DNA of 64,000 nucleotides from Stenotrophomonas sp. 364 (GCF_009832905.1 NZ_CP047135.1:3078001-3142000); one strand, 5' to 3'; shown: positions 31,194 through 41,266, numbered from the stretch's first letter. Translations and numbers: made by a program. Notes: a model not told the origin generated them from the letters alone.

Positions 31194-32576
31194 ATGGCTG
31201 TCAGCACGTTCGACGTTTTCAAGATCGGCATTGGCCCGAGCTCCTCGCACACCGTGGGACCGATGAAGGCCGCCGAACGCTTCGTGCACCGCTGGTTGCT
31301 GGACCCGGGCCGCCTCCACGACGTGGTGCGGATTCGCGCCGACGTATACGGCTCGCTGGCCCTGACCGGGCGCGGGCACGGTACCGACAAGGCGGTGCTG
31401 CTCGGGCTGGAGGGCCAGCGCCCGAACCTGATCGACCCGGACATCATCCCCGAGACCCTCGAGCGCATCCGCGGCAGCAAGCGGATCCGCCTGATGGGCA
31501 CCCACGAGATCGCCTTCGACGAGAAGCGCGACCTGGGCCTGAACAAGCGACAGAAGCTGCCGTACCACACCAACGGCATGCGCTTCACCGCTTATGACGC
31601 CGACGAACAGGTCATCGCCACGCGCGATTACTACTCGGTCGGCGGCGGCTTCGTGGTCAACCAGGACGATGCCGCCGACGACCGCATCGTGCCCGATGAA
31701 ACCCCGCTGCCCTACCCGTTCAAGAGCGGCGACGAACTGCTGGCGCAGACCGCGCGCAGCGGGCTGAGCATCGCCCAGATGATGTTCGAGAACGAGAAGT
31801 GCTGGCGCAGCGAAGACGAGATCCGCGAGCAGCTGCGCGAGATCTGGAGTGCCATGCAGGCCTGCGTGGCCCGTGGCATCCGCCAGGAGGGCACCCTTCC
31901 GGGCGGCCTGCATGTGTCCCGTCGCGCCCCGGCGCTGTACCGCGAACTGTCGTCCAAGCCCGAAGCGGGCATGCGCGATCCGCTGACCACCCTGGACTGG
32001 GTGAATCTGTACGCGCTGGCGGTCAACGAAGAAAACGCCGCGGGTGGCCGCGTGGTCACCGCGCCGACCAACGGTGCGGCCGGCGTACTGCCGGCGGTGC
32101 TGCATTACTTCGACCGTTTCTGCCCCGGCGCCAATGAACAACGCATCTTCGACTTCCTGCTGACCTCGGCGGCCATCGGCATCCTGTACAAGGAAAACGC
32201 CTCGATCTCGGGCGCCGAAGTGGGCTGCCAGGGCGAAGTGGGCGTGGCCTGCTCGATGGCGGCCGGCGGCCTGGTCGCCGCGCTCGGCGGCAACCCCAGC
32301 CAGATCGAGAACGCGGCCGAAATCGGCATGGAGCACAACCTTGGCCTGACCTGCGACCCGATCGGCGGGCTGGTGCAGATTCCCTGCATCGAGCGCAACG
32401 CGATGGGCGCGGTGAAGGCGATCAATGCCAGCCGCATGGCCATGCGCGGCGACGGCAAGCACAAAGTCTCGCTGGACAAGGTCATCAAGACCATGCGCGA
32501 CACCGGCCGCGACATGCAGGACAAGTACAAGGAAACCAGCCGCGGCGGGCTCGCGGTCAACGTCATCGAGTGCTGA
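31194..32576 (+). CDS. sdaA: L-serine ammonia-lyase, iron-sulfur type
   Basis: A 460-aa single-chain L-serine dehydratase deaminates serine to pyruvate with a [4Fe-4S] cluster. The N-terminal domain has [13 protein letters not shown]. The catalytic domain has [30 protein letters not shown] and [23 protein letters not shown], holding the cluster cysteines. Length matches the fused alpha-beta form. ATG 31194 (MAVSTFD) is preferred over TTG 31185. A TAGAAT box at 31155-31160 may be its -10 element. Confidence 0.95.
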   Translation: MAVSTFDVFKIGIGPSSSHTVGPMKAAERFVHRWLLDPGRLHDVVRIRADVYGSLALTGRGHGTDKAVLLGLEGQRPNLIDPDIIPETLERIRGSKRIRLMGTHEIAFDEKRDLGLNKRQKLPYHTNGMRFTAYDADEQVIATRDYYSVGGGFVVNQDDAADDRIVPDETPLPYPFKSGDELLAQTARSGLSIAQMMFENEKCWRSEDEIREQLREIWSAMQACVARGIRQEGTLPGGLHVSRRAPALYRELSSKPEAGMRDPLTTLDWVNLYALAVNEENAAGGRVVTAPTNGAAGVLPAVLHYFDRFCPGANEQRIFDFLLTSAAIGILYKENASISGAEVGCQGEVGVACSMAAGGLVAALGGNPSQIENAAEIGMEHNLGLTCDPIGGLVQIPCIERNAMGAVKAINASRMAMRGDGKHKVSLDKVIKTMRDTGRDMQDKYKETSRGGLAVNVIEC

Positions 32577-32591
32577 TCCACTGACCCGCCG

Positions 32592-32614
32592 GTAGAGCCG
32601 ACCGTTGGTCGGCT
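32592..32614 (+). repeat. Single SMAG repeat
   Basis: One canonical 23-nt GTAG element stands between sdaA and the hydrolase, 15 bp after the sdaA stop. Confidence 0.92.
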
Positions 32615-32690
32615 GCTCGCATGCGCATCATCGGCACACCTGCACGACCGCTCCGGTACAGTCAGGCCTCCCCCCGTTCCGGAGACCGCC

Positions 32691-33692
32691 ATGCGCATCC
32701 TGGCTGCCGCCCTGCTCGCCTGCCTGCCCCTGACCTCCCTTGCCGCCGACACCTACGGGCCCCGCCTGGAAGGCTTCGACTACCCGTGGCCGGTCAAGAC
32801 CTTCGACCTTGAATCGCAGCGGCAGCCGCTGCAGATGGCCTACCTGGACGTTCCCCCGGCCGGCACCGCCGTGGCGGGCACGGTGGTGCTGCTGCACGGC
32901 AAGAACTTCTGCGCGGCCACCTGGAAAGACACCATCAGCGCACTCAGCGCGGCCGGCTACCGGGTAATCGCACCGGACCAGATCGGGTTCTGCAAATCCA
33001 GCAAGCCCGAGCGCTATCAGTATTCCTTCGGCCAACTGGCCGCCAATACCCATGCGCTGCTCGCCCACCTGGGCCTGGATGCGGCCCAGGTCGACCTGGT
33101 CGGCCATTCAATGGGCGGCATGCTGGCCGCGCGCTATGCGTTGATGTACCCGCAGCAGCTGCGCCGACTGGCGCTGGTCAACCCGATCGGACTGGAAGAC
33201 TGGAAGGCCAAGGGTGTGCCGTGGCGCAGCATCGACGCATGGTATGCCGGCGAACTGAAGACCACCTTCGACAGCATCAAGAAGTACCAGCTGGACGTGT
33301 ACTACAACGGCGACTGGACGCCGGCGTATGAGCAGTGGGCGCGCATGCAGTCGCGCATGTACGACGGCCCCGGCAAACAGGCGGTGGCCTGGAGCCAGGC
33401 ACTGACCTCGGACATGGTGTTCAACCAGCCGGTGGTCCATGAACTGCCGGACATCCGCGTGCCCACTACGCTTTTCATCGGGCAGAAGGATCGCACCGCG
33501 ATCGGCCGCGACCTGGCGCCGCCCGCGCTCAAGGCCACGCTGGGCGACTACCCGGCACTGGGCAAGGCCGCTGCCGCCGCCATCCCCGGTGCCACCCTGG
33601 TGCCCTTCGACGACCTGGGCCATTCGCCGCAGGTCCAGGCCCCCGCGCGGTTCAACGCCGCGTTGCTGAAGGCGCTGTCCAACGCCCCCTGA
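32691..33692 (+). CDS. Secreted alpha/beta hydrolase
   Basis: A 333-aa exported hydrolase with signal peptide MRILAAALLACLPLTSLA. The fold shows the oxyanion loop VVLLHGKNF, the nucleophile elbow GHSMGGM, the acid in IGQKDRTA and the catalytic His in DLGHSPQVQ. The substrate is unknown. It stands alone between SMAG repeats and has its own GGAG-type site just before ATG 32691. Confidence 0.85.
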   Translation: MRILAAALLACLPLTSLAADTYGPRLEGFDYPWPVKTFDLESQRQPLQMAYLDVPPAGTAVAGTVVLLHGKNFCAATWKDTISALSAAGYRVIAPDQIGFCKSSKPERYQYSFGQLAANTHALLAHLGLDAAQVDLVGHSMGGMLAARYALMYPQQLRRLALVNPIGLEDWKAKGVPWRSIDAWYAGELKTTFDSIKKYQLDVYYNGDWTPAYEQWARMQSRMYDGPGKQAVAWSQALTSDMVFNQPVVHELPDIRVPTTLFIGQKDRTAIGRDLAPPALKATLGDYPALGKAAAAAIPGATLVPFDDLGHSPQVQAPARFNAALLKALSNAP

Positions 33693-33700
33693 CCACCGAC

Positions 33701-33903
33701 GTAGAGCCGACCGTTGGTCGGCTGCCGTTCGCGCGATGTTGAGATCAAGAGCAGCCGACCAACGGTCGGCTCTACGCGCGGAATGCGCCAGCGTTGCAAT
33801 GCTCCGTGTCACCGATACGCCCACCCCGGTAGAGCCGACCGTTGGTCGGCTGCCGTTCGCGCGATGCTGAGATCAGGAGCAGCCGACCAACGGTCGGCTC
33901 TAC
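33701..33903. repeat. Two inverted SMAG dimers
   Basis: Two head-to-head pairs, 33701/33753 and 33829/33881, have nearly identical 29-nt spacers (…CGTTCGCGCGATG…). Each 75-nt dimer can fold into one long hairpin. The GTAG head of the last copy provides the TAG stop of hom. Confidence 0.92.
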
Positions 33904-34970
33904 CGGTGGCGCACGATCGCCAGTACGTCATCCAGCAGCGCCGCCGCAGTGACGTCCGCGCCTGCGCCCGGCCCCTGGATCAGCAGCGGCTGGGTGGGGT
34001 ACCGATCGCTGTGGATGGCCACGCGGTTGTCGGTCTGGCCGCCACCGGCCAACGCATGGCCCAGCGGCAGGATGCGCAGGCCGACCGTCGCGCCGTCATG
34101 GTCGAAGCCGCCGACGAAGCGCAGGCAGCCGCCCTGTTCCTGCGCCTGCTGCCAAAGCGACTGCAGCGGTGCATCCAGCAGCGACAGCTGCGCCAGCGCG
34201 GCGTCGGTCGGCAGCGCGGCGAGTGCGGCCGGCACCAGCGAGTTCACCGCCACCTGCTCGCCGCGCAGTGCGATGCCACTGGCCCGTGCCAGGATCAGCA
34301 GCTTGCGGCGCACGTCCTCACCGGACAGGTCCACGCGCGGATCGGGCTCGGTATACCCGGCACTGGCCGCTTCACGCACCCATTCTGAAAATGCGCGCTG
34401 GCCGTCATAGTGATGAAACAGCCAGGCCAACGAACCGGACAGCACGCCTTCCACGCGGTGGATGCGGTCGCCGCCGGCCACCAGCGCGCGCAGGCTGCTG
34501 AGCAGGGGCAACCCGGCACCGACCGTGGCGCTGTCACCGTACTGCGCGCCGCCGCCGACCCGCCCTTCGGTGATCGCCTGCGCCCGCGCCAGCTGCGCAC
34601 CCTGGCCCAGCTTGTTGGCGGTCACCACGTGCACGCCACGCGCCAGCCATTGTTCGTGCCAGTTGGCCACGTCGTCGCTGGCCGTGGCATCCACCACCAC
34701 GTCGCCCCGCTGCAGCCCTTCGGCTTCCGCCCACGGTTGCAGCGCCGGCACGCCGCGCGCCGCCAGGTTGGCCTGCTGCAGTTCGTGGTCCGGTGCGTGC
34801 GCGCAGGCACGGGCCGTGCGCGAGTTGGCCAGCCAGGAGAACGCCGGCAACGCCACGCCGCGCGCCTGCAGCGACTGATAGCGCTGTACGAATGCGGTGC
34901 CCACTGTGCCGGTGCCGAGCAGCGCCAGGCGGCGTGCCGGGGCGGCGTCAAGGCTCAATACGGCGCTCAT
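33900..34970 (-). CDS. hom: Homoserine dehydrogenase
   Basis: A 356-aa NAD(P)-dependent enzyme interconverts aspartate semialdehyde and homoserine. It has a Rossmann GTGTVGTAF at residues 19-27, VVDATASDDVANW, TANKLG, the signature region VEGVLSGSLAWLFH, and AGYTEPDPRVDLSGEDVRRKL. No ACT regulatory domain is attached, as in the short monofunctional type. Its ATG overlaps the metB stop (ATGA at 34967-34970). The TAG stop lies in a SMAG element. Confidence 0.92.
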   Translation of the reverse strand: MSAVLSLDAAPARRLALLGTGTVGTAFVQRYQSLQARGVALPAFSWLANSRTARACAHAPDHELQQANLAARGVPALQPWAEAEGLQRGDVVVDATASDDVANWHEQWLARGVHVVTANKLGQGAQLARAQAITEGRVGGGAQYGDSATVGAGLPLLSSLRALVAGGDRIHRVEGVLSGSLAWLFHHYDGQRAFSEWVREAASAGYTEPDPRVDLSGEDVRRKLLILARASGIALRGEQVAVNSLVPAALAALPTDAALAQLSLLDAPLQSLWQQAQEQGGCLRFVGGFDHDGATVGLRILPLGHALAGGGQTDNRVAIHSDRYPTQPLLIQGPGAGADVTAAALLDDVLAIVRHR

Positions 34971-36211
34971 GCGTCCACCTGTTTGCGCACCACGGCCGTG
35001 GCCTGCAGGTCGAGCACCGCCTGCGCGCGCTCCAGCCCGGCCTGCAGGTCGGCCACCAGGTCTTCCGGCGACTCGATGCCCACCGACAGGCGCAGCAGCC
35101 CTTCGCTGATGCCGGCATGCGCGCGCGCTTCGGGCGTCATCGCCGCGTGGGTCATGGTGGCCGGGTGCGCCACCAGGCTTTCAACCCCGCCCAGCGATTC
35201 GGCCAGGGTGAAACAGCGCAGGCCATCGACGAACGCGCGCACCGCCGCATGCGGATCATCGCCCGGGCAGGAAGCCAGTTCGAAGGACAGCATCGCGCCG
35301 AAGCCGTCCTGCTGGCGGGCGGCGATGGCATGGCCGGGGTGATCGGCCAGGCCCGGGTAGTAGACCTTGGCCACCGCATCGCTGGCGGCCAGCAGGTTGA
35401 CCACCGCGGTGGTGTTTTCCTGGTGCGCGCGCAGGCGAGCGCCAAGGGTGCGCAGGCCGCGCAGGGTCAGGAACGCGTCGAACGGGGAGCCGGTCAGGCC
35501 CAGCGCGTTGGCCCACCACACTAGCTGTTCGTGCACGGCCGGGTCACGGGCGATCACCGCGCCGCCGACCACGTCGCTGTGGCCGTTGATGTACTTGGTG
35601 GTGGAGTGCAGCACCAGGTCCGCGCCGAACGCGATCGGCCGCTGCAGCGCCGGCGACAGGAAGGTGTTGTCCACCACTACCTTGGCCCCGGCCTTGTGCG
35701 CGGCATCGATGACGAAACGCAGGTCGGTGATGCGCAGCAGCGGGTTGGACGGGGTTTCCACCAGCACCAGCGTGGGCGACTGCGCCAGCGCGTCGGCCAG
35801 CGAGCGCGGGTCGGTGAGATCGGCGGTGATCAAGCCGAAGTGGCCTTTCTTCGCCAATGCGTTGAACAGGCGCCAGCTGCCGCCGTAGGCATCGTGCGGC
35901 ACCACCAGCGTGTCACCGGGCTGCAGCAGCGCGTTGAGCACCAGGTTGATCGCGCCCATGCCGGTGGAGGTGATCACCCCGCCCGCGCCGCCTTCCAGCT
36001 CGGCCAGTGCTTCGCCCAGCAGGTCGCGGGTCGGGTTGCCGCTGCGGGTGTAGTCGTACTGACGCTTGTTGCCGAAGCCATCGAAGCTGAAATTGGAGGA
36101 CAGCACGATCGGCGGGGTCACCGCGCCGTGGGCGGTATCGCGGTCGATGCCGGCGCGCACGGCGGCGGTGACACGGCTACAGGACGGCTCGGTACCGGTG
36201 GACTGGCTCAT
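34967..36211 (-). CDS. metB: Cystathionine gamma-synthase (O-succinylhomoserine (thiol)-lyase)
   Basis: A 414-aa PLP enzyme of the Cys/Met metabolism family joins an activated homoserine to cysteine. The PLP lysine sits in HSTTKYINGHSDVVGG; upstream lie YDYTRSGNPTRDLLGE and VDNTFLSP. Start ATG 36211 (MSQSTGT) overlaps the metX stop by 4 nt. Family members differ little, so O-acylhomoserine sulfhydrylase activity cannot be excluded; metX next door supports a role in homoserine activation and sulfur transfer. Confidence 0.88.
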   Translation of the reverse strand: MSQSTGTEPSCSRVTAAVRAGIDRDTAHGAVTPPIVLSSNFSFDGFGNKRQYDYTRSGNPTRDLLGEALAELEGGAGGVITSTGMGAINLVLNALLQPGDTLVVPHDAYGGSWRLFNALAKKGHFGLITADLTDPRSLADALAQSPTLVLVETPSNPLLRITDLRFVIDAAHKAGAKVVVDNTFLSPALQRPIAFGADLVLHSTTKYINGHSDVVGGAVIARDPAVHEQLVWWANALGLTGSPFDAFLTLRGLRTLGARLRAHQENTTAVVNLLAASDAVAKVYYPGLADHPGHAIAARQQDGFGAMLSFELASCPGDDPHAAVRAFVDGLRCFTLAESLGGVESLVAHPATMTHAAMTPEARAHAGISEGLLRLSVGIESPEDLVADLQAGLERAQAVLDLQATAVVRKQVDA

Positions 36212-37239
36212 GCGGTTTCTCCCAGGGAACGGATGGCGTTGGCGAGGATCGCGTCGATGCGATCGGTTTCTTTGAGGAAGGCGTCGTGCCCGTAGGGCGA
36301 GCGCAGCACGCGCAGGCTGCCGCGCGGACCCAGCCCTTCCACCAGGCCAACGCAATCGGCCAGCGGCACCAGGCGGTCGCCTTCCACGGCCACCACGACG
36401 GTCGGCACCCGGATGGCGGCAGGGTCGACGCGGTGCAGGTCGATCGATTCGGACAAGCGCAGGTAGGCATCGACCGGGGTGCGCGCGGCGTACTGCGCGC
36501 CTGCGGCATCGAGGTAGTCTTCGGCCGCCACACGTACGCGGCCATTGACCACTTCCGGCGGCGCGTCGAAGCGCTCGCCGAATTCTTCCGGCGTGCGGTA
36601 GCTGAGCATCGCGAACTGGCGGGCCAGTACCAGCCCGTGGCTTTCAGCGCACTGCAGCTGGCCCAGCGCCACGGCACGGCGCTGCAGCGCACGCCACGCG
36701 GCGGCATACGGATGCGGGCGGTGCGCGCCGCTCACCGCCACCAGCTTGAGCAGGCGCTGGCGGTGGCGGATGGCGAACTGCTGCCCCACCAGCGCGCCGT
36801 AGGAGTAGCCCACAAAGCACTGCAGCTGGGGAATGCCAAGGTGATCGAGCAGCAACGCCAGCGCGTCGGCCTGGTCGGCGGTGTCGATCGGAAGGTCGAG
36901 GGCGCCATCGGCGCCGATGAAATCGAACGCCAGGATGCGCTGCACCGCCGGGTCCAGCGCGCGCCCCGCCGCGACCAGGCCTTCGGCCCAGCCCTTCTCC
37001 GGGAATTCGGCATTGGCGGCCACATGGCGATGCGCCGAGATGCCTCCGGCCAGCACCACCACCGGCGCATCGCCGCGGCCGACCAGTTCGTAGCGCAGCC
37101 GGACCGGGCGCGGACCGTTGTGGCGCATCGACAGCACGGCGGCGATTTCGCCGCGCACGGCGTGCAATCCCGCGTCGAGCGGAACGCTGACCGGGGCGAA
37201 AGTGTCGGTGGCAACAGCGGCGGCAGTGGCGAAACCCAT
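36208..37239 (-). CDS. metX: Homoserine O-acyltransferase, MetX type
   Basis: A 343-aa alpha/beta-hydrolase-fold acyltransferase activates homoserine for methionine synthesis. The nucleophile is in GYSYGALVGQ, the acid in VEGDRLVPLAD and the His in PYGHDAFLKE. MetX proteins from Xanthomonads commonly use succinyl-CoA, but the sequence alone does not let me settle succinyl versus acetyl. Start ATG 37239 (MGFATAAAV) lies downstream of a SAM-I riboswitch. It is first in the metX-metB-hom operon, all coupled by 4-nt overlaps. Confidence 0.88.
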   Translation of the reverse strand: MGFATAAAVATDTFAPVSVPLDAGLHAVRGEIAAVLSMRHNGPRPVRLRYELVGRGDAPVVVLAGGISAHRHVAANAEFPEKGWAEGLVAAGRALDPAVQRILAFDFIGADGALDLPIDTADQADALALLLDHLGIPQLQCFVGYSYGALVGQQFAIRHRQRLLKLVAVSGAHRPHPYAAAWRALQRRAVALGQLQCAESHGLVLARQFAMLSYRTPEEFGERFDAPPEVVNGRVRVAAEDYLDAAGAQYAARTPVDAYLRLSESIDLHRVDPAAIRVPTVVVAVEGDRLVPLADCVGLVEGLGPRGSLRVLRSPYGHDAFLKETDRIDAILANAIRSLGETA

Positions 37240-37268
37240 GGCGGTATCCAAAGTAGGAAAACGGCCAT

Positions 37269-37320
37269 CGAGCTTTCGCGGAGCTCGCGTTCGAAGTGCA
37301 CGCACGGTGCACGGTTCGAA
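37269..37320 (-). promoter_or_regulatory. Leader hairpins after the SAM riboswitch
   Basis: Two stems follow the aptamer: TTCGAA-GTGCAC (37290-37301) pairing with 37307-37320 with a 2-nt bulge, and CGAGCT/AGCTCG (37269-37287). Neither ends in a T-run, so the expression platform is not an obvious intrinsic terminator. Confidence 0.45.
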
Positions 37321-37435
37321 CCATCTTTCGGAAGACGCCAACGGTCTCCGCAGGATTTGGCACCTACGCAGGTCGCTTGCGCGTCTGCGGGCTGCCCCGG
37401 CTTCAAAGGGCCTGTCCCTCTGCCGGTCTCGATGG
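37321..37435 (-). ncRNA. SAM-I (S-box) riboswitch aptamer
   Basis: Read on the minus strand, the conserved S-box parts occur in order: P1 5' strand CCATC, then GAGGGAC, GGCCC, TGAAGCC, a CGCAG/CTGCG P3 hairpin, AGGTGCCAAATCCTGCGG, a GGAGAC/GTCTTC P4 hairpin, and P1 3' strand GATGG. It binds S-adenosylmethionine and should repress metX-metB-hom when SAM is plentiful. Confidence 0.88.
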
Positions 37436-37442
37436 TGGAGCC

Positions 37443-37471
37443 ACGATGCCAGCCCTTTCCGGCCATGTCAA
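37443..37471 (-). promoter_or_regulatory. Sigma-70 promoter of metX operon
   Basis: A perfect -35 TTGACA (37471-37466) is separated by 17 bp from a weak -10 CATCGT (37448-37443), just upstream of the S-box aptamer. Confidence 0.6.
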
Positions 37472-37593
37472 TCCTTTCATCGGGATGAAGCGATATAGTT
37501 TTTCCTCATCAGGCGTGCGGCCCATGCCGGCGGCCGCTTTCCTGAATGAACCCGGGTGCGTACAGTCGCGGCCATCGTTACTGGATGCCTGCC

Positions 37594-38487
37594 ATGCGCC
37601 CTACCCTGCTGCTGACCGTGCTCCTTGTGCCCCTGGGACTGCAGGCCGCCGCCGCGCCAGAGGGGGCGGGCTGGCGCGCCGGGTGGGGGCTGGTCGAGCA
37701 GGCTGCGACCCGCGCGCCTGCGGCCCCGGCCAAAGCAGGCATCGCCACGGTGAGGCTGGAAGGGGGCGGCAACCGCTGGCAGGCGCGGGTGGACAACCAC
37801 CTGCCAGGGCCGGTGCAGGTGGCGCTGCGCCAGCCGGCCGGGGCGACCGCCCTGCCCGGGTTGCCGCTGCAGACCGTCCTGGCGGGCTCGGCCAGCGTGG
37901 TGGTGAGCCGCCTGCAGCTGCCCGGCGACGTGCCGCGTCTGGACGTGCTGCTGGACGCCGTGCCCGGTGACCCGGCCGCCAACCCGCAGGACGTGGCCTA
38001 CGCGCTGCCGTTCGACGCCCGGGGCTTTCAGGTCAGCCAGGCCCCGCAGGGCCGCTTCAGCCATACCGATGCCGAGAACCGCGATGCCATCGACTTCGCC
38101 CTCCCCGAGGGCACCCCGGTGCTGGCCGCGCGGGCCGGCCGGGTGATGCAGGTGCAGGGCACCTTCGCTGACCACGGCCTGGACCCGCAGCGCGACCGTG
38201 ACCGGGCCAACTTCATCCGGATCCTGCACGAGGACGGCAGCATGGCGGTGTACGCCCATCTGCAGGCCAACGGCGTGCTGGTGCGGAGCGGCCAGTGGGT
38301 GGACGCCGGGCAGCGCATCGGGCTGTCGGGCAACACCGGCTACAGCACCGCCCCGCACCTTCACTTCGTGGTGCAGGCCAACAGCGGCATGCAGTTGCGC
38401 TCGGTGCCGGTGCGCATCGTGACCCCGCAGGGCGAGCTGCACTTCGCCCGTGCGTCCGCCGCCAGCGGCACCACCGGGAAGCCCTGA
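37594..38487 (+). CDS. Exported M23 (LytM) family peptidase
   Basis: A 297-aa protein with signal peptide [20 protein letters not shown]. An N-terminal beta-rich region (residues 30-150) precedes the LytM domain. The zinc ligands are seen in [15 protein letters not shown], and the catalytic HLHF box is at [32 protein letters not shown] lies between. It is likely a cell-wall endopeptidase or an activator of one. ATG 37594 has GGA upstream; ATG 37585 is possible. Confidence 0.87.
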   Translation: MRPTLLLTVLLVPLGLQAAAAPEGAGWRAGWGLVEQAATRAPAAPAKAGIATVRLEGGGNRWQARVDNHLPGPVQVALRQPAGATALPGLPLQTVLAGSASVVVSRLQLPGDVPRLDVLLDAVPGDPAANPQDVAYALPFDARGFQVSQAPQGRFSHTDAENRDAIDFALPEGTPVLAARAGRVMQVQGTFADHGLDPQRDRDRANFIRILHEDGSMAVYAHLQANGVLVRSGQWVDAGQRIGLSGNTGYSTAPHLHFVVQANSGMQLRSVPVRIVTPQGELHFARASAASGTTGKP

Positions 38488-38563
38488 CCCCGGCCGCCGC
38501 CCACCCCCGCTATACTGGGCGGCTTATCTCCATGAAAAGCGCCCCGGGCGGGCGCGTCACGCC

Positions 38564-40168
38564 ATGTCCGAAGTCGCTACCGAAGCTGCGCGCCGTCGTA
38601 CCTTCGCCATCATTTCCCATCCTGACGCCGGCAAGACCACGCTGACCGAAAAGCTGCTGCTGTTCGGCGGTGCGATCCAGATGGCCGGCTCGGTGAAGGG
38701 CCGCAAGGCCGCCCGCCACGCTACCTCCGACTGGATGGCGCTGGAAAAGGAGCGCGGGATCTCGGTCACCTCCTCGGTGATGCAGTTCCCGTACGAAGGC
38801 AAGATCGTCAACCTGCTCGACACCCCCGGCCACGCCGACTTCGGCGAGGACACCTACCGCGTGCTCACCGCAGTGGACTCGGCGCTGATGGTGATCGACG
38901 TGGCCAAGGGCGTGGAAGAGCGCACCATCAAGCTGATGGAAGTGTGCCGGCTGCGCGACACGCCGATCATGACCTTCATCAACAAGCTGGACCGCGAAGG
39001 CAAGGAGCCGATCGACCTGCTGGACGAAGTGGAGAGCGTGCTGGGCATCCAGTGCGCCCCGGTGACCTGGCCGATCGGCATGGGCCAGCGCCTGAAGGGC
39101 GTGGTCCACCTGATCAGCGGCGAAGTGCACCTGTACGAGCAGGGCCGCAACTTCACCCGCCAGGATTCGACCATTTTCCCGTCGATCGATTCGCCTGGCC
39201 TGGCCGAGAAGATCGGCGAGCGCATGCTGGCCGACCTGCGCGACGAACTGGAACTGGTGCAGGGCGCCAGCCATCCGTTCGACCTGGAGGCCTACCTGGC
39301 CGGCAAGCAGACCCCGGTGTTCTTCGGTTCGGGCGTGAACAACTTCGGCGTGCAGCCGCTGCTGGACTTCTTCGTCGAGCACGCGCCGTCGCCGCAGCCG
39401 CGCGCCACCACCGGCCGGGTGATCGCCCCGCAGGAAAACAAGCTGACCGGTTTTGTGTTCAAGATCCAGGCCAACATGGACCCGCAGCACCGCGACCGCG
39501 TGGCCTTCATGCGGGTGTGTTCGGGGCGTTTCGTGGCCGGCATGAAGACCTTCCACGTGCGCACCGGCAAGGAGATGAAGCTGGCCAACGCGCTGACCTT
39601 CATGGCCAGCGACCGCGAGATCGCCGCCGAGGCGTGGCCGGGCGATGTGATCGGCATCCACAACCACGGGACGATCTCCATCGGTGACACCTTCACCGAA
39701 GGCGAAGCGGTGAGCTTCACCGGCATTCCGAACTTCGCCCCGGAACTGTTCCGTCGCGCACGCCTGCGCGATCCGCTGAAGCTCAAGCAGCTGCAGAAGG
39801 GCCTGGCGCAGCTGTCCGAAGAGGGCGCCACCCAGTTCTTCCGCCCGCTGATGAGCAACGATTTGATCCTGGGCGCGGTGGGTGTGCTGCAGTTCGACGT
39901 GGCGGCCTACCGCCTGAAGGACGAGTACGGGGTGGAAGCCACCTTCGAGCCGGTGAGCGTGACCACGGCGCGCTGGGTGAGCTGCAGCAACGAGAAGAAG
40001 CTGGAGGAGTTCCGCGAGAAGAACGCGGGCAACCTGAGCATCGATGCGGCCGGCCACCTGGTGTACCTCGCGCCGACCCGGGTCAACCTGCAGTTGGCGC
40101 AGGAGCGCGCGCCGGACGTGCGGTTCGCGGCCACGCGCGAGGCGGCACACAGCATTTCGGTGTCCTGA
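38564..40168 (+). CDS. prfC: Peptide chain release factor 3
   Basis: A 534-aa translational GTPase recycles RF1/RF2 from the ribosome after termination. G1 is [15 protein letters not shown] near residues 18-32; G3 is DTPGHADF and G4 is NKLDRE. RF3-specific features are [31 protein letters not shown] (given here as a landmark in parts: [23 protein letters not shown]) and the C-terminal domain. Length matches E. coli RF3 (529 aa). A TATACT -10-like box lies at 38511-38516. Confidence 0.96.
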   Translation: MSEVATEAARRRTFAIISHPDAGKTTLTEKLLLFGGAIQMAGSVKGRKAARHATSDWMALEKERGISVTSSVMQFPYEGKIVNLLDTPGHADFGEDTYRVLTAVDSALMVIDVAKGVEERTIKLMEVCRLRDTPIMTFINKLDREGKEPIDLLDEVESVLGIQCAPVTWPIGMGQRLKGVVHLISGEVHLYEQGRNFTRQDSTIFPSIDSPGLAEKIGERMLADLRDELELVQGASHPFDLEAYLAGKQTPVFFGSGVNNFGVQPLLDFFVEHAPSPQPRATTGRVIAPQENKLTGFVFKIQANMDPQHRDRVAFMRVCSGRFVAGMKTFHVRTGKEMKLANALTFMASDREIAAEAWPGDVIGIHNHGTISIGDTFTEGEAVSFTGIPNFAPELFRRARLRDPLKLKQLQKGLAQLSEEGATQFFRPLMSNDLILGAVGVLQFDVAAYRLKDEYGVEATFEPVSVTTARWVSCSNEKKLEEFREKNAGNLSIDAAGHLVYLAPTRVNLQLAQERAPDVRFAATREAAHSISVS

Positions 40169-40252
40169 GACACCGGCTGAACAGGCACGCGTGCATGCGC
40201 GTGCCAACGCGGCGATGATAGGGGGGAGCGGGTCCCCCTCCCCGCACTGTCG

Positions 40253-40894
40253 ATGGCCATGACCACTGTTGCTTCCGTTCGTGAAGAAATCGCCAGCGCC
40301 CTGACCCACGGGTTGGGCGCGGTTGCCGCGCTCGCCGCCAGTGCGGTGCTGATAACCCTTGCCGCCATCTACGGCGACGGCTGGCAGTTGGCCAGCGCGA
40401 TCGTGTTCGGGGTGGCGCTGTTGCTGCTGTATACGGCATCTACGCTGTACCACGCGATCCAGCACCCGGTGGCGAAGGGGCGGTTGAAGGTGTTCGACCA
40501 TTGCGCGATCTATGTGTTGATCGCCGGTACGTATACGCCGTTCACGCTGATCGGCCTGCGCGGCGGTCCGTGGGGCTGGGGGATGTTCACGGCGATCTGG
40601 GCGCTTGCACTGGCCGGGGTGATTTTCAAGCTGTTCTTTACCGGCCGCTTCAAGCTGCTGTCGACGATCATCTACATCGCGATGGGCTGGATGGTGATGG
40701 TGGCGATCAAGCCGATGTGGGCATCGATCGACGGCTGGACGCTGGGCTGGCTGTTGGCCGGCGGTCTGTCCTATACGTTGGGCACCTATTTCTACCACCG
40801 CGAGTCGATCCGCTATTCGCACGCGATCTGGCATCTGTTCGTGATCGGCGGCAGTGTCTGCCATTTCGTTGCGGTTACTGCGCAGATTCTTTAG
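40253..40894 (+). CDS. Hemolysin III / PAQR family membrane protein
   Basis: A 213-aa protein with seven predicted membrane helices. Conserved family residues are E11 and H19 (EEIASALTHGLG), STLYHAIQH, FDHCAIYVLIAGTYTPF, and the C-terminal HAIWHLFVIGGSVCHF. These His/Asp residues form the metal site in PAQR relatives. The bacterial members (YqfA/TrhA) have been linked to membrane homeostasis, and the haemolysin name is historical. Start ATG 40253; ATG 40259 is equally possible. Confidence 0.9.
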   Translation: MAMTTVASVREEIASALTHGLGAVAALAASAVLITLAAIYGDGWQLASAIVFGVALLLLYTASTLYHAIQHPVAKGRLKVFDHCAIYVLIAGTYTPFTLIGLRGGPWGWGMFTAIWALALAGVIFKLFFTGRFKLLSTIIYIAMGWMVMVAIKPMWASIDGWTLGWLLAGGLSYTLGTYFYHRESIRYSHAIWHLFVIGGSVCHFVAVTAQIL

Positions 40895-40924
40895 AGGTTG
40901 TTTGTTTTTTTCGGCAACTTTTTC

Positions 40925-40943
40925 AGGTCAAGGTCAAGGTCAA
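40925..40943 (+). repeat. AGGTCA hexamer tract
   Basis: Three tandem AGGTCA units end 33 bp before palindrome B. In the palindrome's own orientation the tract lies on its downstream side. Confidence 0.85.
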
Positions 40944-40976
40944 CTGCTGAAGCCGGTTGGCCGGTGCTGTCGGGCT

Positions 40977-41083
40977 GGGTCGGGGCGGGTGGGTTGGCCG
41001 GACACGCCGTGAATCCATCCCTGGAGGCTCGTGGGCGCCATCCATGGCGCCCAACGGTCCCGCCAACCCACCCGCCCCGACCC
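40977..41083 (-). repeat. Long palindrome copy B
   Basis: Arms 40977-41003 and 41057-41083 pair at 26 of 27 positions around a 53-nt core. The core is the reverse complement of copy A's core with few changes, so this copy is inverted. The arms differ from copy A at several positions but remain complementary. Confidence 0.85.
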
Positions 41084-41243
41084 CTGACAGTTTTTCGGGC
41101 CTCTTGGTGAAAGCGGTGGAGCGGAGCTGAGCTATTGCCCCGCCACACACCCTTCCCAATACCCCAAACGCCCAAATCCCCGCCCCAGAATCGACGGCCC
41201 ACACACCTCGGCATCCATCAAGATCAGCCACCGATGGAAGATC

Positions 41244-41266
41244 AGCCACCCATGGGGTGGCTCTAC
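41244..41266 (-). repeat. SMAG repeat
   Basis: A single inverted GTAG element with an AGCCACCC/GGGTGGCT type stem (one mismatch in the loop region). Confidence 0.85.
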
